Shown here in pieces: positions 28,085 to 38,258 of a stretch of 64,000 nucleotides of DNA (positions are counted from its first letter, which is position 1; every line of letters starts with the position of its first letter). Under the pieces are notes generated by a model. The model searched no databases, was not told the origin of the DNA, and was given only the letters and a program-made list of their open reading frames with translations. The DNA comes from Pseudoxanthomonas suwonensis (lineage in GTDB: Bacteria > Pseudomonadota > Gammaproteobacteria > Xanthomonadales > Xanthomonadaceae), in assembly GCF_010093235.1 (NCBI RefSeq), contig NZ_PDWP01000005.1, positions 1-64,000 of the forward strand, written 5' to 3'. The translations under genes were made by a program, and so were the position numbers.

Positions 28085-30286
28085 GTGATATCGATAGCAC
28101 GATCCGCGTTCGCAAAACATCCCGCGCGCCGCGTGGGCCTGCACATGCTGGTGCTCCTGCTGCTGTCCTGGGGGGCCGCGCTGCCGGCCATGGCCGAGGA
28201 CGGCTACGACCTGTGGCTGCGCTACCGCCCGCTGCCGGCGCCCGTGCTCAAGCAGTACCGGGACCTGGGCGGACAGGTCGTGGCGCCGGCCCAGACCGGT
28301 CCCCAGCGCGCCACGCGGGACGAGCTCGTCCGTGGCCTGGCCGGGCTGCTGGGTCGCGAGCCGGGGCAGGCCGCACGGGTGCAGCGCAACGGTGCGATCG
28401 TGGTCGGCACTCCGGCCTCCGTGCCGCAACTTTCCGCGCTGCAGGGCGACCTGGAAGGCCTCGGCGAGGAGGGCTACCTGATCCGCAGCACCCGCCTCGA
28501 CGGGCGCGCGGCCACGGTGGTGGCCGCCAACAGCGACATCGGCGCGCTCTACGGCACCTTCCACCTGCTGCGCCTGCTCCAGGCGGGCGAGCCGCTGGCC
28601 GGCCTGGACCTGCGCGAGGCGCCAAAGGTGAAGGTCCGCGTGCTCAACCACTGGGACAACCTGGACCGTTACGTCGAGCGCGGCTACGCCGGCGAGTCGA
28701 TCTGGGACTGGCACAAGCTGCCGGACTGGCTGGACCCGCGCTACACCGACTACGCGCGTGCCAATGCCTCGATCGGCATCAACGGCACCGTGCTCAACAA
28801 CGTCAATACAAGCGCCCAAGCATTGACACCGATGTACCTGGAGAAGGCGGCGGCGCTGGCCTCCGTGTTCCGCCCGTATGGCATCAAGGTGTCCCTGAGC
28901 CCCCGCTTCAGCGCGCCGATCGAGATCGGCGGCCTTCCGACCGCCGATCCGCTGGATCCGGCCGTGCGCCGGTGGTGGAAGGACAAGGCGGACGAGATCT
29001 ACCGCACCATCCCGGACTTCGGCGGTTTCCTGGTCAAGGCCAACTCCGAGGGCCAGCCCGGACCGCAGGACTACGGCCGCAGCCACGCCGACGGCGCGAA
29101 CATGCTGGCCGAGGCGCTGGCGCCGCATGGCGGCATCGTGATGTGGCGTGCCTTCGTGTACTCGCACGAGGAACCGGACGACCGTGCAAAGCAGGCCTAC
29201 ACCGAGTTCGCGCCGCATGACGGGGCGTTCGCGGACAACGTGCTGGTGCAGGTGAAGAACGGCGCGATCGACTTCCAGCCGCGCGAGCCCTTCCATCCGC
29301 TGTTCGGCGCCATGCCGAAGACGCCGCTGATGATGGAGTTCCAGATCACCAAGGAGTACCTGGGCTTCGCCACCCACCTGGTGTACCTGGGCCCGATGTA
29401 CGAGGAGGTGCTGCGCGCCGATACCCACGCGCGCGGCCCCGGCTCGACCGTGGCGAAGATCGTCGACGGTTCGCTGGAAGGGCACGCGCTGACCGGCATG
29501 GCCGGCGTGGCCAACATCGGCGTGGACCGCAACTGGAGCGGTTCGCACTTCGACCAGGCCAACTGGTACGTCTTCGGCCGCATGGCCTGGGATCCGCACG
29601 CCAGCGCCGAGACCATCGCCCGCGACTGGGCGCGCATGACCTTCTCCACCGATCCGGCCGTGGTCGAGCCGGTGGTGGCGATGATGATGGGCTCGCACCA
29701 GGCGGTGGTCGACTACATGACCCCGATGGGCCTGCACCACCTGATGGGGCGTGGCCACCATTACGGTCCCGGCCCGTGGGTCGAAGGTGGCCCGCGCGCG
29801 GACTGGACCTCGGTCTACTACCACCGTGCCGACGCGCGCGGCATCGGCTTCGACCGCAGCGCCACCGGCAGCAACGCCGTGGCCCAGTACGCGCCACCGG
29901 TGGCGGAACAGTTCGGCAGCATCGATACCGTGCCGGAGGAATTCCTGCTGTGGTTCCACCACGTGCCCTGGGACCACCGCATGCCTTCCGGCCGCAGCCT
30001 GTGGGACGAGCTGGTCGTGCGTTACGGCCGTGGCGTGGACTACGTGCGCGGCATGCGCCGCACCTGGGCCGGCCTCGAGGGCAAGGTCGATCCGGAACGG
30101 CACCACCAGGTCTCGGTGTTCCTCGGCGTCCAGGAGAAGGAAGCGCAGTGGTGGCGCGACGCCAGCATCGCCTACTTCCAGACCTTCTCGCAGCGTCCGT
30201 TGCCGGCCGGCGAAGCGCCGCCGCCGCATGACGTGGAGTACTACAAGTCCCTGCAGTTCCCGTTCGCACCCGGAGACGGCAAGTGA
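28085..30286 (+). CDS. Alpha-glucuronidase, GH67
   Basis: About 733 residues. A signal peptide ends ALPAMAED, then YDLWLRYRPL opens the family N-terminal domain. The catalytic barrel holds DFGGFLVKANSEGQPGP, the GH67 active-site segment whose Glu acts as acid, and the later ITKEYLGFATHLVYLGP and GRMAWDPHAS. It removes 4-O-methylglucuronate from the non-reducing end of xylo-oligomers. The start is uncertain. A GTG at 28085 gives an Arg-rich export segment but overlaps the operator at 28086; a GTG at 28133 or ATG at 28145 would clear it. The gene overlaps the next by 4 bp (GTGA) and is first in a ten-gene run. Confidence 0.92.
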   Translation: MISIARSAFAKHPARRVGLHMLVLLLLSWGAALPAMAEDGYDLWLRYRPLPAPVLKQYRDLGGQVVAPAQTGPQRATRDELVRGLAGLLGREPGQAARVQRNGAIVVGTPASVPQLSALQGDLEGLGEEGYLIRSTRLDGRAATVVAANSDIGALYGTFHLLRLLQAGEPLAGLDLREAPKVKVRVLNHWDNLDRYVERGYAGESIWDWHKLPDWLDPRYTDYARANASIGINGTVLNNVNTSAQALTPMYLEKAAALASVFRPYGIKVSLSPRFSAPIEIGGLPTADPLDPAVRRWWKDKADEIYRTIPDFGGFLVKANSEGQPGPQDYGRSHADGANMLAEALAPHGGIVMWRAFVYSHEEPDDRAKQAYTEFAPHDGAFADNVLVQVKNGAIDFQPREPFHPLFGAMPKTPLMMEFQITKEYLGFATHLVYLGPMYEEVLRADTHARGPGSTVAKIVDGSLEGHALTGMAGVANIGVDRNWSGSHFDQANWYVFGRMAWDPHASAETIARDWARMTFSTDPAVVEPVVAMMMGSHQAVVDYMTPMGLHHLMGRGHHYGPGPWVEGGPRADWTSVYYHRADARGIGFDRSATGSNAVAQYAPPVAEQFGSIDTVPEEFLLWFHHVPWDHRMPSGRSLWDELVVRYGRGVDYVRGMRRTWAGLEGKVDPERHHQVSVFLGVQEKEAQWWRDASIAYFQTFSQRPLPAGEAPPPHDVEYYKSLQFPFAPGDGK
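28086..28099. promoter_or_regulatory. Putative XylR operator (xyl-box) of the GH67 operon
   Basis: TGATATCGATAGCA matches 10 of 14 positions of the Xanthomonas xyl-box as I recall it. It shares TGATA-YCG-N-TA with the sites at 22275 and 62158. It sits between the divergent xylR and GH67 genes, so the repressor may control itself too. A TATTCA just upstream (28076-28081) could be a weak -10 box. Confidence 0.6.
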
Positions 30287-32262
30287 AGCAACGCAAGCTG
30301 ATCCATCTCGCCGCCGCGCTGGGCCTGGCCCTGGCGCCGCTGGCCCAGGCCCAGGACGCCACGGCGCCGGCCACGCCGCTGCTGCATTCGATGTTCCAGG
30401 ACCACGCCGTGCTGCAGCGCGACCAGCCGCTGCGGGTGTGGGGTCGCGCCGAGCCCGGCGTGCAGGTGCAGGTGGAGATCGCCGGCAAGCGCGCACGCGT
30501 GCGCGCCGGCGGCGACGGCTACTGGGAGGCCAGCCTGCCGGCGATGAAGGCCGGCGGCCCCTACGTGCTCACCGCACGGGCCGGCCAGGCCAGCCAGCGC
30601 GTGTCAGACGTGATGGTCGGCGACGTGTGGTTGTGCTCGGGCCAGTCGAACATGGAGCTGCAGGTGTGGCGTTCGCTGGACGCGCGCGCCGAGCTCGCCG
30701 GCGCCGGCAACGACCGCATCCGCCTGTTGACCGTGCCGCAGGTGGCGCAGGTCGAGCCGCAGCGCGAGTTCACCCAGCCGGTGGCATGGAACCCGGTCGA
30801 TACCGAATCGGTCCGCGACTTCTCCGCCGCCTGCTATTTCTTCGCCCGCGAGCTGCAGAAGACCGTGGACGTGCCCATGGGCCTGGTCAACGCTTCCTGG
30901 GGCGGATCGAAGATCCAGCCCTGGATCAGCGCCGATGGGCTGAAGGCGCTGTCCTGGTACGACGGCGAGCTGGCGGTGCTGGACACCTATGGCAAGGACG
31001 AGCTGGCCGGCCTGGGCCAGTGGGGCAGCTTCTGGCAGGACTGGTGGAGCCGCGCCGCCGGCAGCGAGGCCGCCGAGCAGCCCTGGACGGGCGAGGGCGG
31101 TGGCTGGACGCCGGCCCCGGCGCAGCTGGGGCCGTGGGAGCACTGGGGCGTGCCGGCCCTGGCCGAGTACAACGGCATGGTCTGGTACCGCACCACCGTG
31201 ACCCTCAGCGAGGCGCGGGCCGCGCAGGACGCCGTGCTCGAGCTGGGTCCGGCCGACGAGGTCGACATGACCTGGGTCAACGGCCAGGCCGTGGGCAGCA
31301 CCTATGGCGCCGGTGGCGGCCGCGAATACCGCCTGCCGCCCGGCCTGCTGAAGCCCGGCCGGAATACGGTGGTGGTGAACGTGCTGGATACCTACCGCGA
31401 AGGCGGGCTGTCCGGCCCGGCCTCGATCCACGCCGTGCGCCTGGCCGATGGCACGCGCCTGCAGCTGGATGCGCGCTGGAGCTACCGCATCGCGCCGGCA
31501 GGCATCGCCGAGCCGCCGCGCGCGCCGTGGCAGAGCGCCGCGGGCATGACCACCCTGTACAACGGCATGATCGCGCCGCTCGGCAGGCATGGCTTCAAGG
31601 GCGCGCTGTGGTACCAGGGCGAGTCCAACACCGGCGAGCCGGAGCGCTACGCGGACCTGCTGCGTGCCCTGCGCGACGACTGGCGCCGCCAGTTCGGCAA
31701 GGACCTGGGTTTCCTGGTGGTGCAGCTGGCCAACTACGGCCCCGCACCGACTCGTCCCACCGAGAGTGGCTGGGCCGGCGTGCGCGAGGCCCAGCGCCTG
31801 GTGGCGGCCGAGGACGCGCGTTCCGGCCTGGCCGTGGCGATCGACATCGGCGACCGCTACGACATCCATCCGGCCAACAAGCAGCAGGTCGGCAAGCGCC
31901 TGGCACGTGCCGCACGCAAGGCGGTGTACGGCGAACGCATCGCGGCATCCGGTCCGGTGCCGCGCTCGGCCAAGCGCGAAGGCGAGGCCGTGGTCGTCGA
32001 GTTCGGCGACGCCACCGGTGGCCTGGTGGCCTACAGCGCCGAGTTCCCGATCGGATTCGAACTGTGCGGCGCCGATGCCGGCAGCTGCCAGTACGCGCGC
32101 GCGGAGATACGCGGCGAGCGCGTGGCCCTGCAGGCATCCAACGCGGCGCAGGCCACGCGCGTGCGCTACTGCTGGGCCGACAGCCCGGTATGCACCCTGT
32201 TCGACGCCGACGGCATGCCCGCCGGCCCCTTCGAAATCCCCGTTGCCCCGCAGGCGAAGTGA
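30283..32262 (+). CDS. Sialate O-acetylesterase-family (SGNH) xylan acetylesterase
   Basis: 659 residues. A signal peptide ends PLAQAQ. The SASA domain starts with CSGQSNME (nucleophile Ser122), passes WYQGESNTGEP, and ends with DIHPANK, whose Asp and His (near 527-529) complete the triad. A beta-rich insert (about 285-400; WYRTTVTLSEARAAQ) resembles a GH2-like jelly roll, as in other two-part family members. In xylan loci such enzymes remove acetyl groups from xylo-oligomers and act together with GH67; that role is inferred from position. The GTG start overlaps the GH67 stop codon. Confidence 0.86.
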   Translation: MKQRKLIHLAAALGLALAPLAQAQDATAPATPLLHSMFQDHAVLQRDQPLRVWGRAEPGVQVQVEIAGKRARVRAGGDGYWEASLPAMKAGGPYVLTARAGQASQRVSDVMVGDVWLCSGQSNMELQVWRSLDARAELAGAGNDRIRLLTVPQVAQVEPQREFTQPVAWNPVDTESVRDFSAACYFFARELQKTVDVPMGLVNASWGGSKIQPWISADGLKALSWYDGELAVLDTYGKDELAGLGQWGSFWQDWWSRAAGSEAAEQPWTGEGGGWTPAPAQLGPWEHWGVPALAEYNGMVWYRTTVTLSEARAAQDAVLELGPADEVDMTWVNGQAVGSTYGAGGGREYRLPPGLLKPGRNTVVVNVLDTYREGGLSGPASIHAVRLADGTRLQLDARWSYRIAPAGIAEPPRAPWQSAAGMTTLYNGMIAPLGRHGFKGALWYQGESNTGEPERYADLLRALRDDWRRQFGKDLGFLVVQLANYGPAPTRPTESGWAGVREAQRLVAAEDARSGLAVAIDIGDRYDIHPANKQQVGKRLARAARKAVYGERIAASGPVPRSAKREGEAVVVEFGDATGGLVAYSAEFPIGFELCGADAGSCQYARAEIRGERVALQASNAAQATRVRYCWADSPVCTLFDADGMPAGPFEIPVAPQAK

Positions 32263-32271
32263 CGAGCACCC

Positions 32272-33528
32272 ATGAGCACCCAGATCCCCACTGAAACCAA
32301 TACCCACGGTTCGAAGAACGATCGCGAGATCGTCGACGCCAAGGTCATCGTCACCTGCCCGGGACGCAACTTCGTCACCCTGAAGATCACCACCCGCTCG
32401 GGCGTGTACGGCCTGGGCGATGCGACCCTCAACGGCCGCGAGCTGGCCGTGGCCTCCTACCTGCAGGACCACGTGGTGCCCAACCTGATCGGCCGCGACG
32501 CCGGTCGCATCGAGGACATCTGGCAGTTCCTGTACCGCGGCGCGTACTGGCGCCGCGGGCCGGTCACGATGAGCGCGATCGCCGCGGTCGACGTGGCGCT
32601 GTGGGACATCCTGGGCAAGATGGCCGGGCTGCCGGTGTACCAGCTGCTGGGCGGCCGCTCGCGCGAGGGCGCGCTGGTCTACGGCCATGCCAATGGCCGC
32701 GACATCGCCGAGGCCTCCGACGCGGTGGGCCGCTTCATCGAGCAGGGCTTCCTGGCGGTGCGCGCGCAGTGCGGCGTGCCCGGCGTGAAGAAGGCCTACG
32801 GCATTTCCAGCGGCAAGGCCTACGAGCCGGCCGAGAGCGAACTGCCGGCGGAGACCGTGTGGAACACCCCGCGCTACCTGGACGTGGTGCCGAAGCTGTT
32901 CGAGCAGCTGCGCCGCGACCACGGCCCGGACGTGGAGCTGCTGCACGACGTGCACCACCGCCTGACCCCGATCGAGGCCGCGCGCCTGGCCAAGTCGCTC
33001 GAGCCCTACCGCCTGTTCTGGCTGGAGGACGCGACCCCGGCCGAGAACCAGAAGTCGTTCGAGCTGATCCGCAAGCACTCGGTCACCGCGCTGGCGGTGG
33101 GCGAGGTGTTCAACTCGATCTGGGACTGCAAGCACCTGATCGAGAACCAGCTGATCGACTACATCCGCACCACCATCGTCCATGGCGGCGGCATCACCCA
33201 CCTGCGCCGCCTGGCCGACTTCGCCGCCCTGCACCAGGTGCGTACCGGCTTCCACGGCGCCACCGACCTGTCGCCGGTGACCATGGGCGCGGCGCTGCAC
33301 TTCGATACCTGGGTGCCCAACTTCGGCATCCAGGAGTACATGTTCCATACCGACGAGACCGACGCGGTGTTCCCGCACGACTACGTGCTGCGCAACGGCC
33401 GCCTCTACGTGGGCGACACCCCGGGCATCGGCGTGGACATCGACGAGAAGCTGGCGGCCAGGTACCCGTACTCGCCCAAGCAGCTGCCGATCGCCCGCCT
33501 GGAAGACGGCTCGATGTGGGACTGGTAA
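32272..33528 (+). CDS. manD: D-mannonate dehydratase, ManD (enolase superfamily)
   Basis: 418 residues of the RspA/ManD branch. It has [17 protein letters not shown], the [11 protein letters not shown] capping loop, a DVHHRLTP metal-site strand, and [11 protein letters not shown]. It dehydrates D-mannonate to 2-keto-3-deoxygluconate. Here it takes the step that the unrelated UxuA does in E. coli, downstream of UxaC (56364) and UxuB (38259). It lies 9 bp after the acetylesterase gene. ManD enzymes vary widely in efficiency, but glucuronate genes on both sides support a true catabolic role. Confidence 0.9.
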   Translation: MSTQIPTETNTHGSKNDREIVDAKVIVTCPGRNFVTLKITTRSGVYGLGDATLNGRELAVASYLQDHVVPNLIGRDAGRIEDIWQFLYRGAYWRRGPVTMSAIAAVDVALWDILGKMAGLPVYQLLGGRSREGALVYGHANGRDIAEASDAVGRFIEQGFLAVRAQCGVPGVKKAYGISSGKAYEPAESELPAETVWNTPRYLDVVPKLFEQLRRDHGPDVELLHDVHHRLTPIEAARLAKSLEPYRLFWLEDATPAENQKSFELIRKHSVTALAVGEVFNSIWDCKHLIENQLIDYIRTTIVHGGGITHLRRLADFAALHQVRTGFHGATDLSPVTMGAALHFDTWVPNFGIQEYMFHTDETDAVFPHDYVLRNGRLYVGDTPGIGVDIDEKLAARYPYSPKQLPIARLEDGSMWDW

Positions 33529-33554
33529 GAAACAGGACGAAAAGGGAGCAGACG

Positions 33555-35294
33555 ATGAGCAAGCGCAGCGCCGGCCGTACCGGCACCACCTTCCGCCTCC
33601 TGGCCACCGGCGTCGTGGCCGCGCTTGCGCTGGCCGCCTGCGGCCGCGGGCCTGCCGGCGAGGCCGCCACGGCCGACGGCCCCGCCGCGCCGGTGTACTT
33701 CGACTGGTTCGAGTACACCGGCCGCGATGCCGCGTTCGAGGCGCCGCTGCCGGAAGGCCACTTCCGCAACCCGGTGCTGGCCGGTTTCCATTCCGATCCC
33801 AGCGTCACCGCGGCCAATGGCAAGTTCTACCTGGTGGCCTCGACCTTCGCCTTCTTCCCCGGCATCCCGGTGTTCGAGAGCGAGGACCTGGTGCACTGGA
33901 AGCAGGTGGGCAGTGCCATCCACCGCCCCGGCCAGCTGGATTTCGACGGGCTGGGCATGTCGCGCGGCGTGTTCGCGCCGGCGATCGAGTACCACGACGG
34001 CACCTTCTACGTGGTCAACACCTCGGTCGACGCCGGCGGCAATTTCTTCGTCACCGCCAAGGACCCCGCCGGCCCGTGGTCGGACCCGGTTTGGCTGCCG
34101 ACCATCGGTGGCATCGATCCGTCGCTGTTCTTCGACGACGACGGCAAGGTCTACATCCTCAACAACGACGAACCGGAAGTGCCGGTGCGCTACGACGGCC
34201 ACCGCGCGATCTGGATCCAGGAGATCGACATCGCCAACGGCAAGCCGTTCGGTCCGCGCAAGGTGCTGATCGACGGCGGCGTGAAGCCGGAAGAGAACCC
34301 GATCTGGATCGAAGGCCCGCACATCTACAAGGTCGATGGCTGGTACTACCTCAGCGATGCCGAGGGCGGCACCGGCCCGCAGCACTCGCAGGTGGTGCTG
34401 CGCAGCCGCAACGTCTGGGGCCCCTACGAGCCCTATGCCGACAACCCGATCCTCACCCAGCGCGACCTCGATCCCAAGCGCGAGCTGCCGATCACCAACG
34501 CCGGCCATGCAGACCTGGTGCAGGGACCGGACGGCAGCTGGTGGGCAACCTTCCTGGCCAGCCGCAACTACGGCGTGGACCACTACAACACCGGCCGCGA
34601 GGCGTTCCTGCTGCCGGTGACCTGGAAGGACGGCTGGCCGGTGATCCTGCCGCACGGCGAGAAGATCCCGTACGTGCTGCCGGGCCCGTCCTTCATGAAG
34701 AAGCCGGTCGACCAGGCGCCGATGACCGGCAACTTCACCTGGCGCGACGAGTTCGACACGGTCGAATTGGGCAAGGGCTGGATGACCCCGCGCGTGCCGA
34801 AGACCGAGTGGTACGACGGCAGCTCGCGACCGGGCTGGCTGGCGGTCACGCCGCTGCCGGAGCGCCTGGACGCCAGGACCAACATGGCCTTCTACGCGCG
34901 CCGCCAGCAGCACTTGGTGTTCGAGGCCAGCACCGCGCTGGAGCTGCCGGCGCCGGGGGTGGCCGCCGGCCTGGCCGCGTTCCAGGGCGACGACCACTGG
35001 TACTTCCTGGGCGTGCGCCGCGGCGGCGACCAGGGCGTGGAGGTGTTCCTGGAGAAGAAGGCCGGGGGCGAGGTCGAGGTCGTGGCCAGCCAGCCGGCGC
35101 AGGAAGTCGAACTGCTGACCCTGCACATCAAGGGCAACGAGGGCAGCTACGGCTTCGGCTTCGATGCCGGCAACGGCGAGGGGGTGACGTGGCTGGTGGA
35201 GGATGCCGACGGCACCATCCTCAGCACCGACGTGGCCGGCGGCTTCATCGGCGCCACCCTCGGTCCGCATGCCCGCCTGGAAACCACGCGCTGA
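33555..35294 (+). CDS. GH43 beta-xylosidase/alpha-L-arabinofuranosidase lipoprotein
   Basis: 579 residues. The lipobox is LALAAC (Cys29). A five-bladed GH43 propeller covers about 60-385, with the catalytic base Asp in GFHSDPSV, the pKa modulator Asp in GGIDPSLFF, and the acid Glu in IEGPHIYK. A C-terminal beta-sandwich (about 400-579; FTWRDEFDTVELGKGW) matches the concanavalin-like domain of GH43 beta-xylosidases. The lipid anchor puts it at the envelope, acting on imported oligomers or side chains. The ATG at 33555 follows AGGGAG. Confidence 0.9.
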   Translation: MSKRSAGRTGTTFRLLATGVVAALALAACGRGPAGEAATADGPAAPVYFDWFEYTGRDAAFEAPLPEGHFRNPVLAGFHSDPSVTAANGKFYLVASTFAFFPGIPVFESEDLVHWKQVGSAIHRPGQLDFDGLGMSRGVFAPAIEYHDGTFYVVNTSVDAGGNFFVTAKDPAGPWSDPVWLPTIGGIDPSLFFDDDGKVYILNNDEPEVPVRYDGHRAIWIQEIDIANGKPFGPRKVLIDGGVKPEENPIWIEGPHIYKVDGWYYLSDAEGGTGPQHSQVVLRSRNVWGPYEPYADNPILTQRDLDPKRELPITNAGHADLVQGPDGSWWATFLASRNYGVDHYNTGREAFLLPVTWKDGWPVILPHGEKIPYVLPGPSFMKKPVDQAPMTGNFTWRDEFDTVELGKGWMTPRVPKTEWYDGSSRPGWLAVTPLPERLDARTNMAFYARRQQHLVFEASTALELPAPGVAAGLAAFQGDDHWYFLGVRRGGDQGVEVFLEKKAGGEVEVVASQPAQEVELLTLHIKGNEGSYGFGFDAGNGEGVTWLVEDADGTILSTDVAGGFIGATLGPHARLETTR

Positions 35295-35353
35295 CACCCG
35301 TACCCATCACCCGCACGACCACCAGTCCGCCAGCAGGCGGGGAGGAGCGAACG

Positions 35354-38107
35354 ATGCACGTCGACAAGCGAACTGCCCGGAACGTCCGAACCGCCACCCA
35401 GGCGCACGCCGGCCTGCGCCGGCGCATGCTCGCCCGCGGCTGCGCCCTGGCCCTGCTGGTCGCGCTGCCGGGCGTCCACGCCCAGGCCGACGATGCGCGG
35501 CCCTGGCTGGACACCTCGCTTGGCTTCGAGGAGCGCGCCGCCGCGCTGGTCTCGCGGATGACGCTGGAGGAGAAGGCGGCGCAGATGCAGAACGACTCGC
35601 CGGCGATCGAGCGCCTCGGCCTGCCGGCCTACGACTGGTGGAACGAGGCGCTGCACGGCGTCGCCCGCGCCGGCGGCGCCACCGTGTTCCCGCAGGCGAT
35701 CGGCATGGCCGCGAGCTTCGACGTGCCGCTGATGGACCAGGTGTCGGCGGCGATCAGCGACGAGGCCCGCGCCAAGCACCACGAGTTCCTGCGCAAGGGC
35801 GAGCATGGCCGCTACCAGGGCCTGACCTTCTGGTCGCCGAACATCAACATCTTCCGCGACCCGCGCTGGGGCCGCGGCCAGGAGACCTACGGCGAGGATC
35901 CATTCCTGACCACGCGCATGGGCGTGTCCTTCGTGCGCGGCCTGCAGGGCATGGACCCGCGGACCGGGCAGCCGCTGGATCCGAAGTACCGCAAGCTCGA
36001 CGCCACCGCCAAGCACTTCGCCGTGCACAGCGGCCCGGAAGCCGACCGCCACACCTTCGACGTGCATCCGTCGAAGCGGGACCTTTACGACACCTACCTG
36101 CCGGCGTTCGAGGCACTGGTGAAGGAAGGCGACGTGTACGCGGTGATGGGCGCGTACAACCGCGTCTACGGCGAGTCGGCCAGCGGGTCGAAGTTCCTGC
36201 TGCAGGACACCCTGCGCCGCGACTGGGGTTTCGACGGCTACGTGATGTCCGACTGCTGGGCGATCGTGGACATCTGGAAGAACCACAAGATCGTGGAGAC
36301 CCCGGAGGAGGCCGCCGCGCTGGCGGTCAGGAACGGCACCGAGCTCAACTGCGGCAGCACCTACGCCGGCAACCTGCCGGTGGCGGTGAAGAAGGGCCTG
36401 ATCAGCGAGGCCGAGCTGGACGAGGCCCTGACCCGGTTGTTCGTCGCGCGCATGGAACTGGGCATGTTCGACCCGCCGGAGCAGGTGCGCTGGGCACAGG
36501 TGCCGTATTCGGTGAACCAATCGGCCGAGCACGACGCGCTGGCGCGGAAGATGGCCCAGGAATCGCTGGTGCTGCTGAAGAACGACGGGGTGCTTCCGCT
36601 GTCCAAGGACATCCGCCGCCTGGCGGTGGTCGGCCCCACCGCCGACGACACCATGGCGCTGCTGGGCAACTACTACGGCACCCCGGCCGATCCGGTGACC
36701 ATCCTGCGCGGCATCCGCGAGGCGGCGCCCGATGTCGACGTGGTCTACGCGCGCGGCGTCGACCTGGTCGAGGGCCGCGACGACCCGGCCGCCACCCCGC
36801 TGATCGAACCGCAGTACCTGCGCCCGGAGGCCGGCTCCACCGAGCGCGGCCTGCGTGGCGAATACTTCCGCAACAAGGACCTGTCCGGGGAGCCGGTGCT
36901 GGTGCGCGTGGACCAGCAGATCGCGTTCCGCTGGGATCGCGGCTCGCCCACCGACAACCTGATGGCCCGAGGCGAGGCTGGCCCGGACAACGCCGTGCCC
37001 AACGACGGCTTCAGCATCCGCTGGAGCGGGCAGCTGCTGCCGCCGGTGAGCGGCCGCTACCGGATCGAGGCCGCGGCCAACGACGGCATGCGCCTGTACG
37101 TGAACGGCAAGCTGGTGCTCGACCATTGGGAGGACGCCGAGCGCCTGCGCGCCGACAGCGTGAGCCTGGACCTGGAGGGCGGCCGCGCCTACGACATCCG
37201 CCTGGAGTACTACGAGAACGAGCGCGACGCCGCGGTGCGCCTGGCCTGGGAACGGCCCGGCGCGCAGCCGCCGTTCGAACAGGCGCTGGAGGCCGCGCGC
37301 AGCGCCGACGCGGTGGTGTTTGTCGGTGGCCTGACCGGCGACGTGGAAGGCGAGGAGATGCGGGTCGACTACCCGGGTTTCGCCGGTGGCGACCGCACCG
37401 ACATCCGCCTGCCTTCCACCCAGCAGAAGCTGCTGGAGGCGGTGCACGCCACCGGCAAGCCGGTGGTGCTGGTGCTGACCACCGGCTCGGCGCTGGGCAT
37501 CGACTGGGCGAAGCAGAACGTGCCGGGCATCCTCCTGGCCTGGTACCCGGGCCAGCGCGGCGGCAACGCCGTGGCCGACGTGCTGTTCGGCGACTACAAC
37601 CCGGCCGGCCGCCTCCCGGTGACCTTCTACAGCGCCGACGAGAAGCTGCCGCCGTTCGACGACTACGCGATGAAGGGGCGCACCTACCGCTACTTCACCG
37701 GCAAGCCGCTGTTCCCGTTCGGACACGGCCTGTCCTACACCAGCTTCGGCTATTCCGGGCTGAAGCTGGACCGCAGGCGCGCCGCGGCCGGCGACGAGGT
37801 CACCGTCAGCGTCACCGTGAAGAACCACGGCAAGCGTGCCGGCGACGAGGTGGTGCAGCTTTACCTGGCGCCGGTGAAGCCGCAGCGCGAGCGCGCGCTG
37901 AAGGAGCTGCGCGGCTTCCAGCGCGTGCACCTGCAGCCGGGCGAATCGCGCACGCTCAGCTTCACCGTGGTTCCGGAACGCGACCTGCGCGTGTACGACG
38001 AGGCGGCCGGGCGCTACACCGTGGATCCGGGCCGCTACGAAGTGCAGGTCGGCGCCTCCAGCGCTGACATCCGTGCCAGCGTACCGCTGGAGGTCGCCAC
38101 GCGCTGA
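35354..38107 (+). CDS. GH3 beta-xylosidase/glucosidase with PA14 domain
   Basis: 917 residues. The signal peptide is long, ending GVHAQAD. The N-terminal barrel contains the nucleophile Asp300 in VMSDCWAI. The alpha/beta domain is split by a PA14 insert (about 495-635; LRGEYFRNKDLSGEP and RIEAAANDGMRLYVNG). The second domain resumes with VFVGGLTGDVEGEEM, and a fibronectin-like C-terminus ends the protein. This order is that of Xyl3A-type enzymes from xylan loci. It releases xylose from oligomers in the periplasm. The ribosome site GGAGGAG is strong. A 13-bp hairpin follows the gene. Confidence 0.92.
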   Translation: MHVDKRTARNVRTATQAHAGLRRRMLARGCALALLVALPGVHAQADDARPWLDTSLGFEERAAALVSRMTLEEKAAQMQNDSPAIERLGLPAYDWWNEALHGVARAGGATVFPQAIGMAASFDVPLMDQVSAAISDEARAKHHEFLRKGEHGRYQGLTFWSPNINIFRDPRWGRGQETYGEDPFLTTRMGVSFVRGLQGMDPRTGQPLDPKYRKLDATAKHFAVHSGPEADRHTFDVHPSKRDLYDTYLPAFEALVKEGDVYAVMGAYNRVYGESASGSKFLLQDTLRRDWGFDGYVMSDCWAIVDIWKNHKIVETPEEAAALAVRNGTELNCGSTYAGNLPVAVKKGLISEAELDEALTRLFVARMELGMFDPPEQVRWAQVPYSVNQSAEHDALARKMAQESLVLLKNDGVLPLSKDIRRLAVVGPTADDTMALLGNYYGTPADPVTILRGIREAAPDVDVVYARGVDLVEGRDDPAATPLIEPQYLRPEAGSTERGLRGEYFRNKDLSGEPVLVRVDQQIAFRWDRGSPTDNLMARGEAGPDNAVPNDGFSIRWSGQLLPPVSGRYRIEAAANDGMRLYVNGKLVLDHWEDAERLRADSVSLDLEGGRAYDIRLEYYENERDAAVRLAWERPGAQPPFEQALEAARSADAVVFVGGLTGDVEGEEMRVDYPGFAGGDRTDIRLPSTQQKLLEAVHATGKPVVLVLTTGSALGIDWAKQNVPGILLAWYPGQRGGNAVADVLFGDYNPAGRLPVTFYSADEKLPPFDDYAMKGRTYRYFTGKPLFPFGHGLSYTSFGYSGLKLDRRRAAAGDEVTVSVTVKNHGKRAGDEVVQLYLAPVKPQRERALKELRGFQRVHLQPGESRTLSFTVVPERDLRVYDEAAGRYTVDPGRYEVQVGASSADIRASVPLEVATR

Positions 38108-38156
38108 CCGTCTTGTGCCCGCCGCCTTCTCTCTCCGCTGGCGTCGGGCACGGGGC

Positions 38157-38195
38157 GGCGGGACCGGTGCGACCTCCCAGGACACCGGTCCCGCC
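38157..38195. other. 13-bp perfect hairpin between GH3 and uxuB
   Basis: GGCGGGACCGGTG (38157-38169) and CACCGGTCCCGCC (38183-38195) are perfectly inverted around 13 nt. The 151-bp gap is the longest inside the plus-strand run. No T-run follows, so it is not a standard terminator. It may be an mRNA processing or attenuation structure, or a regulator site marking a second promoter for uxuB and the pentonate genes. Confidence 0.55.
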
Positions 38196-38258
38196 AGTCC
38201 CATTCCTTTCCGCGCGCGGCCATGCCCGCGCGGGCCTTATTCCCCCACCGGCAAGCAG

